From assembly GCA_030424545.1 (NCBI GenBank), contig JAUHWL010000003.1, forward strand, positions 248,001 to 312,000: a DNA stretch of 64,000 nucleotides, read 5' to 3'. The stretch comes from Bacteroidia bacterium. GTDB lineage: Bacteria; Bacteroidota; Bacteroidia; Flavobacteriales; Schleiferiaceae. Positions 44,197 through 53,287 of this stretch are shown piece by piece. The stretch's first letter is position 1, and each line of letters opens with the position of its first letter. The notes under the pieces are model-generated. The model did no database searches and had not been told where the DNA came from. It was given only the letters and a program-made list of their open reading frames with translations. Both the position numbers and the translations under genes were made by a program.

Positions 44197-45477
44197 TTAC
44201 GCTTCTATACCTATTTTGTAGGTCTCTAAAGCTCTTTTCCGGGCAAATTTGTGTTCAACAATTGGGTTAGGGTAATCTAGTGTATTTAATTCTGGAATCC
44301 ATTTTTTTACGTAAACACCTTTATTATCAAACTTCTTTAATTGTTCTATAGGATTAAAAACTCTAAAATAGGGTGCTGCATCGCAACCTGTACCCGCTGC
44401 CCATTGCCAGTTTCCGTTGTTAGAGGCCAATTCAAAATCTAAAAGTTTTTTTGCAAAATAAGCTTCGCCCCACCGCCAATCTATTAGCAAGTGTTTGCAT
44501 AAAAATCCGGCTGTAATCATCCGCACCCGATTATGCATATAACCGGAAGTGTTTAGCTGTCTCATGCCAGCATCTACCATAGGGTAGCCTGTTTTTCCTT
44601 GGCACCATTTGGCAAAATGTTCATCATTATTTAACCAAGTAATGCCATCATATTTCCGTTTAAAATTATGGGTAACCACATCAGGAAAATGAAACAAGAT
44701 TTGCATGAAAAATTCTCGCCAAATCAATTCACTTAAAAACGTTTTATTTCTATCATTAAGCTCTTTAATAATAGTTCTTATGCTTACGGTGCCAAACCGT
44801 AAATGCGGACTTAAATAACTGGTAGCATCTACATCGGGAAAATCTCTTTTCTCATGATAGTCTTCAACAATAGCCAAGTTATAATCACGCACAATGATTT
44901 TAGATTCAGTAAAACCAAATTCCGCTATGCTAGGAAAACGTTCAGTTTCTTGTCTTAAGTTTTGCGGTGCCACTAAAGGTGATGGTTTTTGGGGATGATA
45001 AACGCTTAACCATTTATTTTTGTATGGCGTAAACACGGTGTAAGGTGTGCCATCATTTTTAAGTACCTCATGTTCTTCATGTATAACTTGGTCTTTAAAA
45101 GAAAAAAATGCAACGTTGTGTTCTTTTAATAGATGTTCAACCTGTTCATCTCTTTGTCTGGCGTAAGGTTCATAATCTTTGTTAACGTATACGTTTTTAA
45201 TGTGATGTTCTTTTAATAATTCTTTCCAAACGTGCAGAGGGTCTCCCTTAAGGCATAAAAGAGAAGAGCCATATTCTTTTAACCGGCCGTCTATTTTTTG
45301 TAAGTTTTTATAGATAAAACTTATTCGAGCATCATCATTTGGGAGGTCTAAAACAATTTGATCGTCAAAAATAAAGAGTGGTAAAACGTTGCTATTTTGG
45401 GCAAGTGCTTTGTTAAGGGCAGTGTTGTCTTCCAGTCTTAAATCTCTTCTAAACCAAAAAATAGAGATGCTCTTCAT
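44197..45477 (-). CDS. phr: Deoxyribodipyrimidine photolyase (cryptochrome/photolyase family)
   Basis: A 426-residue photolyase that repairs UV-induced pyrimidine dimers with light. The N-terminal antenna domain starts SISIFWFRRDLRLEDNTAL. The FAD-binding domain has TFLSELIWREFFMQIL, GYPMVDAGMRQLNTSGYMHNR-type sequence, and NNGNWQWAAGTGCDAAPYFR, which includes the electron-transfer tryptophans. It is the last gene of a three-gene minus-strand run, after SRPBCC and TspO, 3 bp from the TspO stop. Confidence 0.93.
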   Translation of the reverse strand: MKSISIFWFRRDLRLEDNTALNKALAQNSNVLPLFIFDDQIVLDLPNDDARISFIYKNLQKIDGRLKEYGSSLLCLKGDPLHVWKELLKEHHIKNVYVNKDYEPYARQRDEQVEHLLKEHNVAFFSFKDQVIHEEHEVLKNDGTPYTVFTPYKNKWLSVYHPQKPSPLVAPQNLRQETERFPSIAEFGFTESKIIVRDYNLAIVEDYHEKRDFPDVDATSYLSPHLRFGTVSIRTIIKELNDRNKTFLSELIWREFFMQILFHFPDVVTHNFKRKYDGITWLNNDEHFAKWCQGKTGYPMVDAGMRQLNTSGYMHNRVRMITAGFLCKHLLIDWRWGEAYFAKKLLDFELASNNGNWQWAAGTGCDAAPYFRVFNPIEQLKKFDNKGVYVKKWIPELNTLDYPNPIVEHKFARKRALETYKIGIEA

Positions 45478-45480
45478 AAA

Positions 45481-45939
45481 TTAATTGTAAAGTAAGATAT
45501 ATGCGTTTAATGATGTGGCTATGATAAGCCAAATAAAATAGGGGGCAATTAAGAGGCTTTTTATGCCGAGGTCTTTTTTAAACTGAAATAAAAAGTAGCC
45601 TACTAAAAATGTAAGCGAAACAATGATGAATAAGCCTGCTGTTATGTTGTTGTAATAAAAGAAAACAGGGTTCCAAGCAACATTTAAGATCCATTGGATG
45701 ACAAAGAGGGAAATGATTTTTTTACCCTGATTTGATTGAGAAATTAAATAAGCCATGTAAATGGAAAAGCAAATCATGATGAGCGTCCAAGCGCTACCAA
45801 ATATCCAGCCCGGAGGTGTCCAAGGTGCTTTGTGCAGATTCTGATACCATTGCGAAGCAACACCAGACCCGGTAAACAATCCGCCTAAAGCCAAGGCGGT
45901 AAAATTTAAAATAAGGAAGAGAAAGGTTTTTTTAAGCAT
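45481..45939 (-). CDS. tspO: TspO/MBR family protein
   Basis: A 152-residue membrane protein with five hydrophobic helices. The family signature is in the first loop: GVASQWYQNLHKAPWTPPGWIF-type sequence, then GSAWTLIMICFSIYMAY. The later WNPVFFYYNN keeps the conserved W-N-P-x-F. TspO binds porphyrins and related molecules and is linked to light and stress responses. Its place just upstream of a photolyase fits that theme. The upstream SRPBCC gene is 42 bp away. Confidence 0.88.
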   Translation of the reverse strand: MLKKTFLFLILNFTALALGGLFTGSGVASQWYQNLHKAPWTPPGWIFGSAWTLIMICFSIYMAYLISQSNQGKKIISLFVIQWILNVAWNPVFFYYNNITAGLFIIVSLTFLVGYFLFQFKKDLGIKSLLIAPYFIWLIIATSLNAYILLYN

Positions 45940-45981
45940 CTTTAAATAGGGCGATTTTCAGTATTTAACAACACGTTTGGT

Positions 45982-46437
45982 TTAAAAAATTTCATTCAGG
46001 GCTTTTGTTCTGTAATCAAATATTTCTTTGAGTTTATTTTTAATAATGAGCTGATTTGCAACACTACCTAAAATCCCCAAAGGAGGTTGGTAGCTCACAA
46101 TATCTGTCATTAATGTACCATTTTCTGTTTTCTCAAGAAAATGTTGGTGATGCCATAATTTGTACGGACCTATTTGTTGCTCATCCACAAAATATTTCTG
46201 GTTTTTTACATGGGTAATTTCTGTAACCCAAGTGGTTTTTATCCCCAATAGAGGAGAAACTTTGTAGCAAACAATCATACCTTCATACATCTTATCGGGC
46301 AAATCTTCAGTGGTAATATCAAACCCCATATACTTTGGTGTAATGCGTTTTAGGTTTTTCGGGCTCGAGATAAAATCCCATAGTTCTTCTACCGAATTAT
46401 GAAAGAGTTGTGTTTTTTTAAATTGATAAAAACCCAT
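45982..46437 (-). CDS. SRPBCC (START-like) family protein
   Basis: A 151-residue protein with the START/Bet-v-1-like pattern: FKKTQLFHNSVEELWDFISSPKNLKRITP at the N-terminus, then GPYKLWHHQHFLEKTENGTLMTD and the C-terminal helix. It probably binds a hydrophobic ligand in the cytoplasm. It is the first gene of the SRPBCC-TspO-photolyase run, which recurs in this phylum and points to a light- or stress-related role. No signal peptide is seen. Confidence 0.8.
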   Translation of the reverse strand: MGFYQFKKTQLFHNSVEELWDFISSPKNLKRITPKYMGFDITTEDLPDKMYEGMIVCYKVSPLLGIKTTWVTEITHVKNQKYFVDEQQIGPYKLWHHQHFLEKTENGTLMTDIVSYQPPLGILGSVANQLIIKNKLKEIFDYRTKALNEIF

Positions 46438-46685
46438 AAAAAAATGCTTTAAAAATCATTTAATATTTTAACCTGATGAGGTGTATATAGCTCCTGCCAA
46501 AGACTTTCAAACACAATGCTTTTGCAAGGCCATTTTTTAACAACATTGTGAATTAAATGTTCTAATTATAGAGAGATTTATCTTTTGATATAGTAGGGTT
46601 GTTAGTACACGGCATTAAAAAAAGTAATCAATATCATTTTCAATTCACTAATAACAAGTGTATTTTCGGTATTCTTAAAAACTAA

Positions 46686-47609
46686 ATGTCAAACACACAC
46701 CACACCCATAATCACGATCATCATTCGCATAGCATGAAGGGCAAACCCTTGGTGATTGCAATACTGCTCAATTTAGCCATCAGCATTGCGCAATTTATAG
46801 GAGGCTTGTTATCGGGAAGTTTAGCGTTGATGGGTGATGCATTGCATAATTTTAGTGATGTTTTATCGCTAATCATTAGCTATACGGCAAATAAATTGGC
46901 GGCCAGAAACCAAGACGAAGAGCGAACTTTTGGGTTTAAAAGAGCACAAATATTGGCTGCATTTATAAATGCATTTGCGCTTATAGGCATTTCTATTTAT
47001 TTAATTATTGAGTCTATTGGGAGGCTTTGGAATACCGAACCCATTTTAAGCAATTATGTTATTTGGCTTGCCATTGCGGGTATTGTTGTAAACGGTGGCA
47101 GTGTACTTTTACTTTCTAAGGTAAAAGATGGCGATAGCAACATGAGCGCGGCATACTTACACCTTATTGCTGATTTAGCCACAAGCATTGCGGTGCTAAT
47201 TGGTGGATTGGCCATGCACTTTTTTCAAATTTATTGGGTAGATAGTGCCATTACCATTGTTGTTAGCGTGTATTTAATCTATATGTCGAGCAAACTTTTT
47301 TTACACACTACCTCTGTATTGATGCAGTTTGCGCCTAGCCATTTAGCCATTAAAGAAATTTGCGACAGGCTGTGCAAAGTTTCTGGTGTAAAAGCAGTAC
47401 ACCATGTGCATTTATGGCGATTAGATGATGAGGCTATTCATTTTGAAGCACATGTTTTACTTGAAGAAGATGTACAAATTAGCAAATTCGAACTTATAAA
47501 AGCTGAATTGCAAACCGTGTTAAAAGCTGAATACGACATCATACATTCCATTTTTCAACCCGAAATAAGTGGAAATGCCGATGAATTGCTGGTCTTTCCT
47601 CAAGAATAA
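46686..47609 (+). CDS. Cation diffusion facilitator metal exporter (CzcD/ZitB type)
   Basis: A 307-residue transporter with six helices. The N-terminus is histidine-rich (HTHNHDHHSHS). Metal-site motifs are GDALHNFSDV in helix 2 and HLIADLATS in helix 5. The C-terminal cytoplasmic domain (VHHVHLWRLDDEAIHFEAHV) also carries metal-binding histidines. It exports zinc or similar divalent cations with proton exchange. It converges on hutH with a 10-bp overlap of the coding ends. The 248-bp gap upstream shows no further gene. Confidence 0.92.
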   Translation: MSNTHHTHNHDHHSHSMKGKPLVIAILLNLAISIAQFIGGLLSGSLALMGDALHNFSDVLSLIISYTANKLAARNQDEERTFGFKRAQILAAFINAFALIGISIYLIIESIGRLWNTEPILSNYVIWLAIAGIVVNGGSVLLLSKVKDGDSNMSAAYLHLIADLATSIAVLIGGLAMHFFQIYWVDSAITIVVSVYLIYMSSKLFLHTTSVLMQFAPSHLAIKEICDRLCKVSGVKAVHHVHLWRLDDEAIHFEAHVLLEEDVQISKFELIKAELQTVLKAEYDIIHSIFQPEISGNADELLVFPQE

Positions 47610-49108
47610 AGAATCTCAGGATCTATGTCTAAATTCTCAATGAAGTTGTTGCTTAGAATAATGTCTTCATGTAGGTAACGATCTACTTCTACAAACGGAA
47701 CGGTGTCCCTATAGATATCAACAAATTCGGCTAAAAACTCAGAAGTATTTCCGTCTCTAAAATGCAGGGCTTGAGATGCGTTTAGCAATTCGATACCCAA
47801 AATCTGTTGCACATTGGTAATTACCTTGTGTAGTTTGGTTGCGCTATTGGCTCCCATGCTTACATGGTCTTCTTGGCCATTGCTGCTTTCAATACTATCT
47901 ACACTAGCCGGGGTGCAAAGCTGTTTGTTCTGACTAACAATGCTGGCCGCGGTGTATTGAGGAATCATCAACCCAGAATTTAGCCCGGGCTCTGCAACCA
48001 AAAACGGAGGTAATCCGCGCAAACCATGTATAAGTTGATACACTCTGCGTTCTGAAATATTTCCAATTTCGGCCATGGCAATGGCCATAAAATCTAGCGT
48101 TAACGCCAATGGTTGTCCGTGAAAATTTCCGCCAGAAATAATCTCATCTTCATCGGGAAAAATAATTGGGTTATCGGTAACAGAGTTGATTTCTGTTTCT
48201 AAAACACTTTTTGCATATGCAATGGTGTCTTTGCTGGCACCATGTACTTGCGGCATACAACGAAAAGAGTAAGGGTCTTGTACGTGTTTTTTGGGGCGCT
48301 CTATAAGCTCGCTTCCGGTTAAAAATTCTCTTATGTTTTCGGCCGTTTGTACTTGTCCATTATGTGCCCTTACGTTATGGTATTTAACATCAAACGCTTC
48401 TTTACGACCATCAAAGGCCTCTAAAGAAATCGTGCCAATTAAATCGGCAAGGTAATTTAGCTTGTAAGATTTTAGCAAGCTCCAAATGCCGTAAGCACTC
48501 ATAAATTGGGTGCCGTTAAGCAAGGCCAAGCCTTCTTTGCTCTTTAATTTAATTGGTGCTAAGTTTAACTTTTCTAAAGCTTTTTCCGTAGGCATTCTTT
48601 TGCCTTTTAAATACACTTCGCCCATGCCCAAAAGTGGTAAGCTTAAGTGCGCCAACGGGGCTAAATCGCCCGATGCCCCTAAAGAACCAAGCTGATAAAC
48701 AACCGGAAAACAATCTTCGTTAAAAAAAGTAATCAGTCTGTTCACCGTTTCTAGCTGCACGCCAGAATGCCCAAAAGCCATGTTTTTTATTTTCAACAAA
48801 AGCATGATTTTTACAACGTCTAGTGGAGCTTCTTCGCCTGCACCACACGCATGACTCATCACCAAATTTTCTTGCAATTGCTCCAGCTGAGAAGAATCTA
48901 TCTTAATGTTATACAAACTACCAAACCCTGTATTAATTCCATAAATAGGATCTTGGTGTGCCAACATTTTTTGGTCTAAATATTCTCTACACTTTACCAC
49001 TGCATTTTCGGCCTCAGGGCTCAATGCAATTGTTCTGTTATTCTGTATAATATCAGCAACTTTTAAAAGCGATAAAGTTTGTGTTCCTATGAATATGGTT
49101 GAGCTCAT
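47600..49108 (-). CDS. hutH: Histidine ammonia-lyase
   Basis: A 502-residue lyase that turns histidine into urocanate and ammonia. ATG at 49108 (MSSTIFIGTQTLSLLK) is preferred over an upstream start at 49159. The MIO-forming Ala-Ser-Gly is visible in GSLGASGDLAPLAHLSLPL near residue 145, with YGINTGFGSLYN and the C-terminal SNGQEDHVSMGANSA also matching. No hutU, hutI or hutG lies nearby, so the pathway is scattered or the enzyme has another role. Tyrosine-specific relatives have other residues at the substrate loop, which I cannot settle by eye. Confidence 0.9.
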   Translation of the reverse strand: MSSTIFIGTQTLSLLKVADIIQNNRTIALSPEAENAVVKCREYLDQKMLAHQDPIYGINTGFGSLYNIKIDSSQLEQLQENLVMSHACGAGEEAPLDVVKIMLLLKIKNMAFGHSGVQLETVNRLITFFNEDCFPVVYQLGSLGASGDLAPLAHLSLPLLGMGEVYLKGKRMPTEKALEKLNLAPIKLKSKEGLALLNGTQFMSAYGIWSLLKSYKLNYLADLIGTISLEAFDGRKEAFDVKYHNVRAHNGQVQTAENIREFLTGSELIERPKKHVQDPYSFRCMPQVHGASKDTIAYAKSVLETEINSVTDNPIIFPDEDEIISGGNFHGQPLALTLDFMAIAMAEIGNISERRVYQLIHGLRGLPPFLVAEPGLNSGLMIPQYTAASIVSQNKQLCTPASVDSIESSNGQEDHVSMGANSATKLHKVITNVQQILGIELLNASQALHFRDGNTSEFLAEFVDIYRDTVPFVEVDRYLHEDIILSNNFIENLDIDPEILYS

Positions 49109-49258
49109 GTAATTTTTTTTTAGGGCCGTAAAGGTATTTAATGAAAACTGTTTTTTCACGAAAAAAGAAGGCTAAAGCTTCGTGGTTGGTAAGGGTAAAT
49201 AATTTTCTTTTTTAGTAATTATGCACGTTTGCCAAAAGAAAAATAATAAATTCGGCCA

Positions 49259-50215
49259 ATGCCAATAATCTTTGAAAATTACAAGCCTAGTCTGTTTTTT
49301 AAGAATGCACACGTTCATACCATTTACCCTGCATTGTTTAGAAAACCTAAACGCATAGCTTGGAAAAGAACACGTTTAGAATTACCCGATGGCGATTTTT
49401 TAGATTTGGATTGGCACAATCAAAACGCTGAAAAATTGGTTGTGCTCGGGCATGGTTTAGAAGGTAGTTCAAACTCATCTTACAATTTGGCGGCTGCCCA
49501 CTTATTTTTTCAAAATGGTTTTGATGTGCTCGCGTGGAATCATAGAGGATGTAGCGGAGAAATAAATAGATTGCCCAGAATGTATCATCATGGCGTGTCT
49601 GATGATTTGCAGGAAGTGATGAAACAAACGTTGCATTATAAAGAGGTACACTACATTGGTTATTCTTTGGGTGGAAATGTTGTTTTGAAATATTTAGGAG
49701 AAGACTGGAATAAACCAAGTAATTTAAAAAGTGTGGTGGCCATTTCTAGCCCCATCGATTTATTTAGTTGTGTGGAAGAAATTCACAGACTAAGAAACAA
49801 ATTATATCACAATAATTTTTTGCGTACGCTTAAAGAGAAAGTAAAGAAAAAGGCTTTAGTGATGCCGAATCAAATAGATACAAGGCATTTAAAAAATGTA
49901 AAAACATTAACAGATTTAGATACATATTATACCGCACCATTACACGGATTCTTAAGTGCAAAAGATTATTATCAAAAAGCCAGTAGCAGACCGTATTTGC
50001 CAAGCATTACCTTGCCTACTTTGTTAATTCAGGCAAAAGATGACCCCATGCTGGGAACAAACTGTTATCCATACGAAGAAGCAGAGAATTCAGAAAATTT
50101 AAAATTGGTCATTACTAATTTTGGTGGCCATGTAGCCTTTACACAACCCGGCAGCAAATGGCATTGGATGGAAGAACAAGCCTTAAAGTTTATAACTGAA
50201 CACTCAATAAAATAA
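49259..50215 (+). CDS. YheT-like alpha/beta hydrolase
   Basis: A 318-residue hydrolase with the YheT/ABHD1-3 pattern: VVLGHGLEGSSNSSYN at the oxyanion region, AWNHRGCSGEINRLPRMYHHG, the nucleophile elbow GYSLGGNVVLKYLGE, and the late histidine in FGGHVAFTQPG. It probably cleaves esters or lipids in the cytoplasm. It is divergent from hutH and 2 bp ahead of the OsmC gene, so those two are likely co-transcribed. Confidence 0.88.
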   Translation: MPIIFENYKPSLFFKNAHVHTIYPALFRKPKRIAWKRTRLELPDGDFLDLDWHNQNAEKLVVLGHGLEGSSNSSYNLAAAHLFFQNGFDVLAWNHRGCSGEINRLPRMYHHGVSDDLQEVMKQTLHYKEVHYIGYSLGGNVVLKYLGEDWNKPSNLKSVVAISSPIDLFSCVEEIHRLRNKLYHNNFLRTLKEKVKKKALVMPNQIDTRHLKNVKTLTDLDTYYTAPLHGFLSAKDYYQKASSRPYLPSITLPTLLIQAKDDPMLGTNCYPYEEAENSENLKLVITNFGGHVAFTQPGSKWHWMEEQALKFITEHSIK

Positions 50216-50217
50216 AC

Positions 50218-50622
50218 ATGACAAGCAAAGTAATTTATCTTGGGAATTTAAGAACAGAAGCAACACACCTTAATTCCGGAGACAAAATTGTAACGGATGC
50301 ACCCTTAGATAACAATGGTAAAGGAGAAGCTTTTTCTCCTACCGATATGGCTGCAACATCATTGGCAAGCTGCATGTTAACCATTATGGGCATTAAAGCA
50401 AATAATGTAAATATTGCTTTGGGCAAGATAGAAGTTGATGTAGAAAAAATAATGGAATCTAATCCCAGACGCATTGCAGAAATTAGATTAACGCTACACA
50501 TTTCGGGGGTTTATTCAGACAGTGAAAAACGTCAATTAAAGGCAGCTGGTTTAAACTGCCCCGTGGCAAAAAGCTTGCATCCAGACTTAATCCAAACTAT
50601 AAAATTTGTTTGGCTAGGCTAA
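50218..50622 (+). CDS. OsmC-family peroxidase-like protein
   Basis: A 134-residue OsmC/YhfA-like protein. The two redox cysteines are present in SLASCMLTIMGIKA (about residue 57) and GLNCPVAKSLHPD (about residue 119), and an N-terminal GEAFSPTDMAA is also conserved. Members reduce organic hydroperoxides or act on acyl thiols. The gene starts 2 bp after the YheT-like stop, suggesting shared expression. Confidence 0.88.
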   Translation: MTSKVIYLGNLRTEATHLNSGDKIVTDAPLDNNGKGEAFSPTDMAATSLASCMLTIMGIKANNVNIALGKIEVDVEKIMESNPRRIAEIRLTLHISGVYSDSEKRQLKAAGLNCPVAKSLHPDLIQTIKFVWLG

Positions 50623-50663
50623 TTACAATGCATACATTGGTTAACTTAAAAATACGGTAAAGT

Positions 50664-50975
50664 ATGTTGTTTGGTAAAAGAACAAATAGGTCTGTAAGTG
50701 CCAGAAAAATGAGGGAATGGGTAGCAAACCAACGCCTAAACAAAGTAGTTGCCTTGCTTGAAACAGGAGACATAGATACAAAGCTAAATGCCATTGGTAT
50801 TTTGGCTACAATAAATATGATTAATGTAAAAAGGGAATTGCTAAAAAGCTTAAATGATTCTACAGAAAGCGTTGCACTAAAAGCAGCCGATAGCCTAGAT
50901 TATATGGGGGTAACACCAGCAGAAAGAGAAGAGGTTACAAAGTGTCGAAATTATTGGAAAAAAAAGAGTAATTAA
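50664..50975 (+). CDS. Small HEAT-repeat-like protein
   Basis: A 103-residue helical protein. The segments NKVVALLETGDIDTKLNAIGIL and ELLKSLNDSTESVALKAADSL look like one or two HEAT-type repeats. No signal peptide or catalytic motif is seen. It lies between the OsmC and PepD genes on the same strand, 41 bp after the former. A protein-protein interaction role is the most that can be said. Confidence 0.6.
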   Translation: MLFGKRTNRSVSARKMREWVANQRLNKVVALLETGDIDTKLNAIGILATINMINVKRELLKSLNDSTESVALKAADSLDYMGVTPAEREEVTKCRNYWKKKSN

Positions 50976-51034
50976 TAAACGATTAAATGTCCCTATACAA
51001 AAGGGACATTTTACATTTTAGAAATCAGATATAC

Positions 51035-52501
51035 ATGAGTACAGAAGTAAGAAACTTAGAGCCCAAAAGTGTTTGGGGGCATTTTGCCGATTTAAATGCA
51101 GTGCCAAGACCAAGTAAAAAAGAAGAAAGAGTAATAGAGTTTGCCAAAAATTTTGGCGAAAGTTTGGGCTTACCTACCGTAGTAGATCATGTGGGTAACG
51201 TCATCATAAAAAAACCAGCTACCCTAGGTATGGAAGATAGGGTAACGGTCGCGTTGCAAAGTCATTTGGATATGGTTCATCAAAAAAATGCAGACACCAA
51301 CTTTGATTTTGAGAAAGAGGGAATTAAAATGTATGTTGATGGAGATTGGGTAAAAGCAGACGGTACAACGCTTGGAGCAGACAATGGTATGGGTGTAGCC
51401 GCTATCATGGCTTTGTTAAAGTCTACAAATATTCCTCACCCACCACTGGAAGCCCTTTTTACCATTGATGAAGAAACAGGCATGACGGGGGCTATGGGAT
51501 TAGAAGGAGGTATGCTAGATGCAGAAATTATGCTGAATTTAGACACCGAAGATGATGATGAATTAAGCATTGGCTGCGCAGGAGGAATAGACATCACTAT
51601 TGCAAAAACGTATTTTCAAGAGAATGTAAAACCAAATTCTTGTGCCTATAAAATTGTTGTAAACGGTTTAAATGGTGGCCATAGTGGTATGGATATCCAC
51701 AGAGGTTTTGGAAATGCAAATAAAATAATGAATCGTATTCTGTATAACTCTCATGCCAATTTTGAATTGCATGTAAATGAAATTGATGGGGGAGGATTGA
51801 GAAACGCAATTCCACGAGAATCTTTTTCAACCGTTGTGGTAAATAAAGATAAAGCCCTGCAGTTTGAAGAACACATTATAGCCCAGGCGGCCATTATTAA
51901 GGCAGAGCACAGCACTACAGATCCGCATATACAAATAGTGGCAACACCTACAGAATTGCCAAAACGCGTGATGCAATCGTTAGGGCAAAATGAGCTAATA
52001 GCCGCTATTTATGCTTGTCATAACGGTATTTATAGAATGAGCCCGGACATACCAGGGTTAGTTCAAACATCTAACAATTTAGCGCGCGTGCTGGTTAGAA
52101 AAGGCGAAGTATCTATACTTTGTTTAACACGCAGTTCGGTAGATTCAGAAAAACTAGATTTAGTACAAAACATTGAAGCAAACTTTTCTGGCATTGGCGC
52201 AAAAATTACGGCATCCGGTTCTTACCCAGGCTGGACACCAAAGCCTGACTCTGCCATCGTTAGTTTAATGAGTGATTTATACAGAGAAAAATTTAACTCA
52301 GAACCTAAAGTAATGGCTTGCCATGCAGGTTTAGAATGTGGCATTTTAGGAACAAATTACCCAGAAATGCAAATGATTTCATTTGGGCCAAATATTCGTG
52401 GGGCACATAGTCCAGACGAAAAAGTTCAAATAAGCTCGGTGCAAAAGTTTTGGGATTATTTACTAGATACCCTAAAACGAATTCCCAAAAAAGCAGCGTA
52501 G
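51035..52501 (+). CDS. pepD: Aminoacyl-histidine dipeptidase (PepD, M20 family)
   Basis: A 488-residue zinc dipeptidase; ATG at 51035 (MSTEVRNLEPKSVWGHFADL) gives the usual family start, an upstream frame from 50987 being an extension. Metal- and catalytic-site motifs are LQSHLDMVHQKN, GADNGMGVAAIMAL, TIDEETGMTGAMGL, NLDTEDDDEL and CHAGLECGIL. It cleaves Xaa-His and other dipeptides in the cytoplasm. A strong bidirectional terminator follows 22 bp after the stop. Confidence 0.92.
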   Translation: MSTEVRNLEPKSVWGHFADLNAVPRPSKKEERVIEFAKNFGESLGLPTVVDHVGNVIIKKPATLGMEDRVTVALQSHLDMVHQKNADTNFDFEKEGIKMYVDGDWVKADGTTLGADNGMGVAAIMALLKSTNIPHPPLEALFTIDEETGMTGAMGLEGGMLDAEIMLNLDTEDDDELSIGCAGGIDITIAKTYFQENVKPNSCAYKIVVNGLNGGHSGMDIHRGFGNANKIMNRILYNSHANFELHVNEIDGGGLRNAIPRESFSTVVVNKDKALQFEEHIIAQAAIIKAEHSTTDPHIQIVATPTELPKRVMQSLGQNELIAAIYACHNGIYRMSPDIPGLVQTSNNLARVLVRKGEVSILCLTRSSVDSEKLDLVQNIEANFSGIGAKITASGSYPGWTPKPDSAIVSLMSDLYREKFNSEPKVMACHAGLECGILGTNYPEMQMISFGPNIRGAHSPDEKVQISSVQKFWDYLLDTLKRIPKKAA

Positions 52502-52523
52502 TACACATTATTAAATTAAAAAA

Positions 52524-52546
52524 GGCGCTCATTGAGCGCCTTTTTA
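52524..52546. terminator. Bidirectional Rho-independent terminator between pepD and the DUF3332 gene
   Basis: GGCGCTCATTGAGCGCC forms a GC-rich stem of 7-8 bp. It is followed by TTTTT on the plus strand and preceded by AAAAAA, which serves the minus strand. It lies between two convergent genes. Confidence 0.88.
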
Positions 52547-52563
52547 TATTCTCTTTTAAAAAA

Positions 52564-53154
52564 TTATTTGTTTGCAACAGTGCTAAAATCTACTGCATCA
52601 TTATATCTTTTTGCTATATCTGCTTTGTCTGTATTGTTCGCGTCAAACTTCACTTTGTCTCCAGAAGGTGTGTAAAGACTAACATATTCCATGTTTTCAT
52701 CTTCTTCAAAAGACATTACCGCAATCGACTTATTACCTTGTTCGTAAAACCACGTTTTTGTTTCAGTATCAAAACGCATAACATCAATTTTGCCAGCATC
52801 GGCACCACTTAACGTAATTATTTTAAACTGATTTTTTGTAGCCTCTACCTTATAATCAACGCCAGCATAAGTGTGGTGCTCAGATTCAAAATCACCTTCT
52901 TCCATGCTAATCGGGTTGCTTCCGCTCCAAAATTCAATTAAGTTTAAAATCACGGTATCTATCATTGCCGTAATAGTGTAAACAAAACTAAATGGAATCC
53001 AAAACAGTAAAGACTTTACAAACTTGTTGTCAAATGTAGAGTCGTGCCATTCGTAAAAATTTCTTGTTAGTTGAAAACTACCAAAACATCCTGTTGTTAC
53101 GGATGCCATACCGAAGATTACTGTAGCTGCTACTAAATTGCGTAAAAATTTCAT
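52564..53154 (-). CDS. DUF3332-like lipoprotein
   Basis: A 196-residue protein with signal MKFLRNLVAATVIFGMASVTTGC, where the cysteine at residue 23 is a likely lipidation site. FQLTRNFYEWHDSTFDNKFVKSLLF-type sequence, the hydrophobic FWIPFSFVYTITAMIDTVILNLIEFWSGSNP, and the later sheet-rich part agree with DUF3332. Function is unknown. It would sit at the inner or outer membrane. Confidence 0.8.
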   Translation of the reverse strand: MKFLRNLVAATVIFGMASVTTGCFGSFQLTRNFYEWHDSTFDNKFVKSLLFWIPFSFVYTITAMIDTVILNLIEFWSGSNPISMEEGDFESEHHTYAGVDYKVEATKNQFKIITLSGADAGKIDVMRFDTETKTWFYEQGNKSIAVMSFEEDENMEYVSLYTPSGDKVKFDANNTDKADIAKRYNDAVDFSTVANK

Positions 53155-53254
53155 ATTTATTTTGATTTAATGTTCGTTGTGAAATTAGGATTTAGAATAG
53201 AAAAAGCAAAAGATTAAATAAAAAAATTATCAACCATAAAAACCTTGCTATTGT

Positions 53255-53262
53255 TATTTTTG
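53255..53262 (+). promoter_or_regulatory. Candidate -7 box for ffh
   Basis: TATTTTTG (followed by CG) fits TAnnTTTG, 25 bp ahead of the ffh start. A TTG -33 box at 17-23 bp is not seen. Confidence 0.35.
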
Positions 53263-53287
53263 CGAACCTTAAAAATTTTATAGCCCC

